From Phialocephala subalpina (taxonomy: Eukaryota; Ascomycota; Leotiomycetes; Helotiales; Mollisiaceae): a DNA stretch of 64,000 bases. Location of the stretch: assembly GCA_900073065.1 (NCBI GenBank), contig FJOG01000016.1, positions 1,389,559 to 1,453,558 on the forward strand, given 5' to 3'. Position 1 is the first letter of the stretch. Every line of letters starts with the position of its first letter. The translations under genes and the position numbers were made by a program. Below, in pieces: positions 55,701 to 64,000 of this stretch. The notes under the pieces were generated by a model. It worked only from the letters and a program-made list of their open reading frames with translations. It had not been told where the DNA came from and made no database searches.

Positions 55701-56807
55701 TCACTCATTAGGACAAATATCCGCCGGGATCGACACCTTGCATTCATTCTCCTTGAACACATTCTCCTTCCCAGTCGCAATAAGTTCGATATCTATATCA
55801 TTATCTTTCAGCGTATTCTGCTCGGCCTTGTTCCCCGACGCAATCGCCCCTGAGCTATCATCCGCCACCGAGATGCCCACCCCAGGAAAATCTTTATTTC
55901 CCAAAATCCCTGAGATCTTGTTTCCCTTCAGAGAAGTGTTGATTCCGCCTTGGACCCTAATCCTGTACGGAGGCCCGAAGGAAGCGCCGGATTCAGCGCA
56001 TGAAGGAGGGGCGTTGCTAATCTCATTGTCATGGAGTTTCACGCCGTCAATGCCTGGGTCCACAAATGCGCCGATACAACAGTCATGTATTTTGTTGTTG
56101 TGGATGATCGCGCCAGCAGTCTGCACGCACAGGGCGATATAGTACACCGAGATGTCATTATATGTAATAGTGACAGTGCTTATATCATCCATGCAGATGC
56201 CGATGAAGTGGAACGGTTTGAGAGGCCCGCCCGCCGCGTTAACGGTATTGTGGTTGATATGGCTGTTCTTGGAGCCGACAGTGAGCGCGCCATACTGTGC
56301 CCCGTTGGACATTGTATTGTGCGTTATAGAAGCATCCTCCGCGCCGACGACGGCAATGTTGATGCCCGTGAAGCCCTGCACAGAGAATCCGGAAACAGAA
56401 ACATCTTTGACATAGTTGCCAACCGAAATGACCTTGTGGTGCTCCCCATTAAAGGTGGTATTGAACACGACGTCAGAGCCCGCGACGCAGATACCAGCTT
56501 GTGTACCGTCACCTGCAAGGCCGGAACAGGGGTTTGTTACAGGGGGATCGGGAGGAATGATAGTCGCATCGTGACCGACGAGGGAGATACCATTTGAGGA
56601 GATCGTTAATTGCTCATGGTAGGTGCCTTTTTCGACCACGATCTTGTCCCCACCTTTAGCGGACGCGATAGCGTCTTGGATGGAATGGCCCTCCGTGACG
56701 TGGATGGTCTTGCCATTCGGGTACGCAGAAACGGGGTTGATGAGCCCGATCAGGGCCATGGAGACCATTGCCAGGATAGCTGCCCGGCGTGAGGTTCGGG
56801 GGGTCAT
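55701..56807 (-). CDS. Secreted right-handed beta-helix protein
   Basis: Single-exon 368-residue protein. An N-terminal signal peptide (basic MTPRTSRRA, hydrophobic ILAMVSMALIGLINPVSA, cleavage likely after AYP or SA) is followed by a parallel beta-helix: repeated turns rich in Asn, Ile, Val and Gly such as SITHNTMSNG, SHINHNTVNA, IIHNNKIHDC and VKLHDNEISN. The opening IHVTEGHSIQDAIASAKGGD and VVEKGTYHEQLTIS are typical of the pectate-lyase-like or NosD/PbH1 fold. Several Cys could form disulfides. I see no certain catalytic residues, so polysaccharide lyase or other activity on plant or fungal wall is inference. An A-run on the coding strand just upstream (56809-56817) may belong to the core promoter. 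It is the last intact gene before the AT-rich block. Confidence 0.88.
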   Translation of the reverse strand: MTPRTSRRAAILAMVSMALIGLINPVSAYPNGKTIHVTEGHSIQDAIASAKGGDKIVVEKGTYHEQLTISSNGISLVGHDATIIPPDPPVTNPCSGLAGDGTQAGICVAGSDVVFNTTFNGEHHKVISVGNYVKDVSVSGFSVQGFTGINIAVVGAEDASITHNTMSNGAQYGALTVGSKNSHINHNTVNAAGGPLKPFHFIGICMDDISTVTITYNDISVYYIALCVQTAGAIIHNNKIHDCCIGAFVDPGIDGVKLHDNEISNAPPSCAESGASFGPPYRIRVQGGINTSLKGNKISGILGNKDFPGVGISVADDSSGAIASGNKAEQNTLKDNDIDIELIATGKENVFKENECKVSIPADICPNE

Positions 56808-57936
56808 TTTTTTTTTACCGTGGGTGTGTTGACAGAGATGATAGTAAAGAATAGGGATCGGAGGTGGAAGGGCGACATCAGACTAGATGTTAGGGAGCGA
56901 AGACATATACCTATAGATTGATCCTAGTCAGGCACTAAGATGAACAGCGAGGTGAGACTTTTGAATATTGCTTGGATATGGCTTATTCCGTGGGCTAGAT
57001 CTTGATACGCAAGGAAAATTGGTAAGAGAATCATCAAACGGGATGGGGATGCAGCGTGGCAAACCACAGATGGTTTGGAAAGTGAAGTGTGTGCAGTGCA
57101 AAGAAGCTAGAGACGCCGAAATGCAAGAGGAAATGCCAGTGTGCTTGATATCAGCGGATACTAGTGATGTGGAGCTGTGCTTCAAGGTCATACTTTAAGG
57201 CTGAAAGGGTGTGATTTTCCCTTGGACCATTTTGAGTTTCGAGTGTTTCGGGACTCCGAGAGACCGTTCAATAATAAAAAATGCTGATACGACATATGTT
57301 ATGATAATTGATGAATTATTTCATACATTGCCAGACACATCCGTGTCTGTTGATAGTTGGGGGCAAAAAGTAAAAATCGATGCCGGATATTCGATCGCTT
57401 TGGGATCCTGGTTCGGACTTGATAAGGCTGAATATCGATATGGAGATTTCCGAGCCGTGGTTGAAAGCACTTGATCTCAGCAATTTGCGGGGGATCTGCT
57501 CTCAACACCTTGGCAACTGTGGCGTGCTTTTGTACTTTATGTGGTAAAACGATTGCTAATGGCTTTCTTGTCTACCACTTGGAAATGCAAGATGGTGCCA
57601 CTCCCTTGGCACAGGTTCAGCTAGTAGCGCTAGTCTCTAATGCACATGCCAAGAGCAGTGCGCTGTCAGTGGAAAGAAGGAATAGGGTGCCTAATTATCA
57701 AGGCGTCGAGACTGTTCTGGCGCCTTGGTCTCGATCTTTGGTCGCCTGGGTGGACAAGTCGTGAGTACCTCAGTGAGCACAGAGCTATCGTCAGGTCCCG
57801 GGCTGAAAACATGATAGAGCGAAGATTTCTCCTTCTCCGCTTTATACTATGGCGACACGGACAAAAGGTAGAATACGAATACAGGATTGCCAGGACGAAA
57901 TAGTATTGCGTATATTGAACTGTATTACATTGACAA
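56808..57936. other. Gap without recognisable gene
   Basis: Promoter side of the beta-helix gene, then about 700 bases of ordinary base composition with no gene-like frame, ending at the microsatellite that marks the edge of the AT-rich block. Confidence 0.4.
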
Positions 57937-57962
57937 CAAAAAAAAAGAAGAAGAAGAAGAAA
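57937..57962 (+). repeat. A-run and GAA microsatellite
   Basis: A run of nine A followed by five GAA units. It sits at the border between normal and AT-saturated DNA. Confidence 0.85.
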
Positions 57963-60769
57963 TATAGAGATTTAAGGGTCCAAGTTATAAATAGATACTC
58001 GACGCGCTAAGAGATTAGCTGGCCACTTTAATTACGATCACGTGGCTTTTTTACCAGTTACTCGAGATTTTACTAGGTTATTTGAATTGGAATTTAAGCT
58101 AATTGAATTAAACTCGTATAAAGTAAATTAATTAAATCCAAATAAATTAATTGAATTTTTATTTTTATTTTAATTTATTTTATAAATTTATATATAAATT
58201 TAATTATAATTAATTAATTTTATTATATATTTAATATATTTTAAAATTAATTCTTATTTTCTAATTAATTTAAAAAATATTTATTTTAATTATTTTAAAA
58301 TAATTGAATTTATTTAAATTAAAATAATAAAATTCGAAAATTAAAAATATTTAAATTTAATTTAATATATTAATATTAAATATTTTTCGAATAATAATAT
58401 AAATTATAATAATATATATAATTATATTTTTAAATTATATTTTTAAATTCGAATTATATATATTATTAATAAAAATATTATAATATATAATTTTTTAATT
58501 TTATTTTTAAAAATATTTTTTATATTATAAAGTTTTACTTTTGATTTTATAAATATTATTAATTTTTTAATGAAAATATTCTTTTATATAATTAGAAAAT
58601 TTTTAATTTAATTTTATTTATAAATATTAAAATTAAAAAATAATTAAAATTTTTATTTTTATTAATAATTTAAAATAAAATAAATTTCTTTTAATTATCG
58701 AATAATAATTTAATAAATAATTTAAGTATAAAATATAAAATAAAAGGAGGTAATAATAAGTTAAATTAATATTAGATTAATTTCTATCCTTCGACCAAAG
58801 ATTCAAAAGACTTTTATATACAAAATAATAACCTAAGAATAATAATTATATAGCCCCCGTAAGACCTCCTATATTACGCGTAAGTTTACGCGAACCCACG
58901 TAGGTTATGGAAACTATATAGCCTTAGGTAATAACTATAAGCCGATTAGAAACTACGCTAGTAAAATATCTAATCTAATATATAATATAATTCCCCCTTT
59001 TTATAATATCGTCCTTAGTATTAAATCTTTATTATAAACCTTATTAATTCTCCGTAATAATTATTATAAGCTTCTATTACCTTTACGTCCTTTGTGAGGT
59101 TCGGGTTACACAAGTACGGGATAAAAATACCCCTTGATTAATTTATTTCCATTAAATCAATAAACCGATCTTAGTAGCTTATTAATAATATATCGTATAT
59201 ATAAATGGGGAGATTTTCCCGTAAACTAAAATTAAAAGCGGGAGCTTATTATATCTTTATAATAACTATAATAATAATTATCTCGCTAATTAGTAAATAA
59301 AGTAATAATTTACCCTTTTTATACGTAGGGTAATACAAAGACCCTTATATACCTTGGCAAAAACCCTTTAAACTTCAAAAGAAATAAATAACCTCCTAAA
59401 TAAATTCTAAGCTCTTATAATATAACTCCCGCATTATATTTTCTTAATAAAATATTATAATTAAAGGGCTAATTAGCGTTTAAACTATAATCGCGAGCGT
59501 TTTACGTTATTTAACTAGTTAAAATCGGGGTAATTTATTCCTAATCCGGTATAACGTAATTCTCCAAGGTTATAAAGCGAGGCTTTAAGTTTCTTTTATA
59601 TAACCAAGTAGTATTTTCTTTATACTTAGTCTCTTTAGATTATCTCGTACTTCCGTAATTAAACCTTAAAAGTTTCCCCTAATTTTTTAACCTTTATTTG
59701 ATATATTAATTACTTTTATCTAATTTGCCCTTTTTACTTTTATTATAAGTAAAAAGCGTAAAAGTATTAAGCGTATTAATCCAAATAAACGTTTTCGTAA
59801 AAAGATTAATATTTCTTAATTTATAATCGAGTATTATCTTTATTACTTTAAGTACCTAATAATAAACCCTTAGTATAAATACAAATTAAAGTTTAATTCA
59901 AAGAATTATAAGAGGTATAATAACAAGGGAAGCCCTTATAAAAAGGTATATATAGCTCTCGAAATACCTTTAATATAATTAATAAGTATAAATATTATAT
60001 AAGCTTTATATATTATTTCGTGACTTAAAAGATTACGCTAAGGATTTCTTAGAAAATATAACTTAAAATTATTATCTTAACTTTAATTTAAACGAGTTTT
60101 AAATTAAATTTAAATTAATTAACTCCTTTTAGCGAATTAAAATCAAAAAAAAGTTTTCTTTAGAAGAAATTTTCGATAAATAATATACCCCCGAAATAAG
60201 TTTATTTATCTTATTACCCTTAGAGTATATTAATACTTCGAGTAATCTTTTAAAAATCTTTACGTTACTAATATAAAAATTATTACGCAAATAAAAATAA
60301 ACGCTTATAAACTTAATATCCCTAGTACTTTTAATATTAAAATTATAAAGCTTTAAATCTTAAAAGAATTAATTGCCGCTATTAAAGGCTTTAACGCCTC
60401 CTTTTGACTTGTGGTATATATTAAATTAACTCCTTTAATTATTATTAACTCCTTTTAATATTTTATCGTTAATAAGGAGAAAAAAAATAATAATAATATC
60501 TTTGCGGAGATATTATAATAGTTTAAAAAAAAGGTTTAAATTTTAGTATTTCTAGGGTATTTTACTTTTAATATATAAGTTTTATAGTGTTTTTCGGTTA
60601 TAAAACCCTTTTTAGCGAAATACTCGGGGCTATTAAATTATTATATAATAAAACAAATTTTAGCTAATTAATCTTTATTAATTTATATAATTAAAAAACA
60701 AAATAAAAATAAAAACAAATAATTTACGCGTATTTTTAAGGTTTATCGCGCTTTTATTTTGGCTTTTTT
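57963..60769. other. AT-saturated, RIP-like DNA; element tail unresolved
   Basis: Base composition falls abruptly after about 58080. 58090-58760 is almost only A and T with dense TA steps. No frame is readable. The less AT-rich part near 58790-58960 could be an LTR of the Gypsy element to the right, but no second LTR is in the window. Confidence 0.6.
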
Positions 60770-63700
60770 ACCACTTGATTTTCTATCGAGAAGGGTAAAT
60801 CGGGGCCCTTGCGGCGCCTAAGAAATTAAATTTCTTTAAGACCATAATTTTCATTATAAGAGTTTAATAATTCCTTTGCGTTTTTAAAGTTAAAATAAAC
60901 TAATAATTATATATTATAATCCCTTGGTTACCCTTTTTATTTAATTAGATATTTACGGTTTTTATTATAATTATCTTATTTATAATTTAAGATAACTTTT
61001 ATTTCTTATTCTTATTTATTATTATTATTAGTAAACTTTAAGTTAACGCTTATAAGGAAATCTTTTAATTATTTTCTGGCGCTAATAATATATTCCTTAA
61101 AGAGAAAAACATAAAAAATAAGATAAAGCTAAGAGTATAAAAAGGGTAATTTAAGCCTATAAATAGTTTTACTAATATATTTTTCGATCTAAAATAGCCC
61201 GATAAATTTAGGGGCAAATTTCCTTAGTTTTAACTAAATGTTTTTCGTAGATAATAAAACTTATAATTTTACCGCGAAATACTTATTAAGTTTATACTTA
61301 TTATAATATTTTTCCTTGTTTTTTTTCGCGTAATCTTAAAGCTCTTAAAGGTTTCTTTTTTCCTTTTTTATAGCTTTTACTTATTATCGCGTAACTAATA
61401 CCTTTCCTTAAAACTTATCCTTAGGATTTTATAATAAACGTGGGTTATAATTATAAATAACTTTAAAGGGGGTTATTTGGAGTATTTAGTATTTCGAATT
61501 ATTATAAGTAAACTTCGCGAATAAAAACTTATTTGCCTAATTATTTTTCCTAGCATTATAATAATAGCGTAAATAGTATTTAAATACTTAGTTTTGGCGC
61601 TTTATTTGCTTATTAATCTAAGGATAAAATGCTATAAAAAGCTATTATTTGCAAAAGAAATAAAAACAAAATATAAATTAAAACTTTAAAGTAAAAATAT
61701 TATTATAATCCGAAATAATATTATTAGGGGTCCCAAAGTTACTAAAAACTTTATCCTATAACAAAATAATTAACTTAGGGGTATTAATAATTTTATAACA
61801 AGGGATATATTTTGTTATCTTTGAGTAATAACAAATAATAATAAGTATATTATCGAAATTATCTCCGTTAGGATTTTTATAAGGGGGTAATCTTATAATA
61901 AAATCTATTAATATTTCCGATTAAAGTTTAGCAAGTTATAATAAGATACTAAAAAGCTTATAAAGTATATAACGCTTAATTTTAACTCTTTGATAAATAT
62001 TATCTTTAAGCTCTCCCTAATAATAAGCTTTTCGAATAAGTTTTAGCGTTTTATTTACGCCGAAATAATCTACTAGGGGGTTATCATAATAAAGCTTCAT
62101 AATTTCGGCTTTAAATACGGGATTATAAGGCATAAAAACTTTATTATTTTAGCGCAAAAATCCCTATTTATCAATTTACTAAATTTCTTGCCTTTAAGAG
62201 TTCTTTTTGCGCGTTTTATTAACCCGTATTATTTTATTATATTTATTATTTTGTTATAATAACAAAATAAAGTTTATAACGGGATTAATAAGAAATATTA
62301 ACGCGATATTTAAACGCGTTATTATATATATTTATAATCTTAGGATTAACTATTTATAACTAGTTAAATTTATTAATAATTAAAAGTTTTAATTATTATA
62401 TTCCTTATTAGAAATTTTATCCGTGGATAAATAGTTATTCGTAATTTTTAAGGCGGGGTCTTAGAAGTTTCTAGCCCCTATTTCTAATTTACTAGTTTAA
62501 ACTTTTTAATCGAGATCTCTTTGCTTATTAACTAAGGCTAAATTTAACTTATATATCGCAAATAAACGTTATATAATTAGAAATACTTTTAATTTAATCG
62601 AAATATCGCGGATTATAATTATAAATTTCTCCTTTAACTTATTTTAAAAGGTAAAAAACTAAGAGTTTTAAAGGGCCTCTTTAAATAACTTATTATTATA
62701 ATCCGATTAATAACTTAATTTATTTACTAGATTTAATAAGCCTTTTTAATAAATAATCTTAAAGTTATAAAAAGCAAAATATATAGCTTATTTTGTTTAT
62801 TACCCTTTTAAATATTTTGTATTTACCTAATATTTAAGATTATTATAATTAATAATTACTTTTATAATATACTTAATATTTTTAAGGTAATATTATTATT
62901 TTTTAAAATTTTTGATAATTACTAAAAACTTTTTATTATAAGTTATATAATTCTTTTTCGCGTTATTAATTTTACGGGAAAAAAGGTTATAAAGTACTAA
63001 TAACGCCTCAAATTACCCTTTGGACCCTTTTATTATAATAAGGTCCCTATAATAATAAATTTTAATGTATTAATTTCCAGATAAATCTTTTTCGCTAAAT
63101 TAAAATAAATTAAGAAAAATACTTTAATAAAAACTTTTTTTAAGTTTTTAAAGCTTTATTTAACTTTTATTATAAATATAAACTCTTTAGACTTTATACT
63201 TTTTTTTATACTTTTAAATAGCCTTAAGAAGCTTATAATTATACTAGAAAACCTATATATAAAATGGTAATAAAAATTAATAAACTTTAAGAAAACTTAA
63301 ACTTTTTAAAAAGAAATTAATTTAGGTTATTTAATAATTATTTAGACCCTTTTTAGATTTAAGTATATTTTGTTATAATTAATAATAAACCCAAGAAACT
63401 TTATTTGCTTTTTACTAAATTTATATTTATTAAGTTTAATATAAAGCTTATATTTACGGAGTTTTTTTATTATTTAAAATATATATAATTTATATTTAAT
63501 AAGATTTCAAGAGTAAATTAAAATATTATTTAAGTAAATTATAATAAAATAGTCTAATAAGCCTAAAAGAGCTCCGTTAATATATACTTAAAAAGTTATT
63601 AATGCGTTTATTAATCCGAATAATATTATTTAATATTTAAAGTAATTATAATAAATTTAAAAAACTATTTTCTAAATATTTTCCCTTTAAATTTATATTT

Positions 63701-64000
63701 AGTAATAAGCGTTTTTTAAATTTAATTTAATAAAGATTTAGATATTTATAAGGTAATTTAAAATCTCGTTAATTAGAAGTAAAGAGTATTAGTTTTTAAT
63801 TATTATTTTATTAAGACTTTTATAATTTACGCAAAGCTTTAAACTTTTATCCTTTTTAAATATAAAAAGTATAAGGGTTCCCATAAGGCTAATAAAAGGG
63901 CATATTTACTTTTTCTCAAGAAAAATTATAATATAATCGCGAAATACTACGAGTTAAAATTCTAAGAGATTATATAAAAGCCTATAAAGCATTTAACCCT
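60770..64000 (-). mobile_element. RIP-degraded Ty3/Gypsy retrotransposon, pol region (partial)
   Basis: Minus-strand reading, ignoring stops, still shows the pol order reverse transcriptase (higher coordinates) then integrase (lower). Reverse transcriptase: FIKLNLKNAYY near 63700-63745 (TKLDLRNAY type) and LLDYFIIIYLNNILIYS near 63510-63570, where the catalytic YLDD has become YLNN, then KQIKFLGFI near 63390-63420. Integrase core: GDNFDNILIIICYYSKITKY, then FSNFGTPNNIISD at 61684-61866, matching the DDE segment around FGTPxxIVSDR. A basic stretch near 60770-60815 (RRRKGPDLPFSIENQ) may be the C-terminal end. Every lost residue fits G-to-A or C-to-T. Gag, protease and the 5' LTR lie outside the window. 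Dead element. Confidence 0.88.

Noticed and set aside
56031..56597. 188-codon frame antisense to the beta-helix gene
   Set aside because: Mirror of repeated Asn/Ile/Gly codons on the true strand; no signal peptide or domain.
58090..60769. Mitochondrial or centromeric DNA
   Set aside because: AT content alone would allow it, but the neighbouring block decodes as RIP-mutated Gypsy pol and no mitochondrial gene or tRNA is seen.

Overview
The window reads as nuclear DNA of a filamentous ascomycete (Pezizomycotina, probably Leotiomycetes/Helotiales by the feel of the proteins; the order is an inference). Short GT-AG introns of about 45-100 bases with CTAAC/CTGAC-type branch sites split most genes. 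The families are typical of these fungi: Zn2Cys6 regulators, RTA1, fungal rhodopsin-like domain, DyP peroxidase, P450, DUF7702. The last 6 kb are an AT-saturated block of the kind made by repeat-induced point mutation (RIP).

Left arm (0-20 kb): a DUF7702-type membrane protein; a decayed orphan gene whose stops can all be read as C-to-T changes; an intronless 1,706-residue coiled-coil protein; a large gene-poor gap; an intact six-exon DyP-type peroxidase; a 5'-truncated LaeA-like methyltransferase pseudogene; and an intact five-exon Zn2Cys6 regulator with a minisatellite coding its C-terminus.

Centre (20-31 kb): what looks like a dying catabolic gene cluster. In order: FAD monooxygenase (broken), stress-responsive A/B-barrel protein (intact), Asp/Glu racemase or maleate-isomerase-like enzyme (intact, without the usual cysteines), MFS anion symporter (broken), Zn2Cys6 regulator (broken), GMC oxidoreductase remnant, and aldehyde dehydrogenase (intact). 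Hydroxylase, oxidase, dehydrogenase, isomerase, transporter and regulator together suggest uptake and oxidation of an aromatic or heterocyclic acid. The substrate cannot be read from sequence. The lesions are one-base deletions and TAG codons at conserved Trp or Gln positions.

Right arm (31-58 kb): a 719-residue membrane protein; a perfect 250-bp tandem duplication; a frame-consistent six-exon gene joining a Myb/SANT-like domain to C2H2-like fingers; two degenerate copies of a small 'KPSMLAS' module; a Nudix hydrolase; a P450 divergent from a metallo-beta-lactamase-fold pseudogene that runs into a Helitron remnant; a nine-exon rhodopsin-like membrane protein with a GC-AG intron; an RTA1 pseudogene; and a secreted beta-helix protein.

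From about 57.96 kb to the end the DNA is a RIP-degraded Ty3/Gypsy retroelement on the minus strand. Integrase and reverse transcriptase are still legible through the mutations. Exon boundaries below were worked out by hand from splice signals and frame, so a few may be off by some bases.
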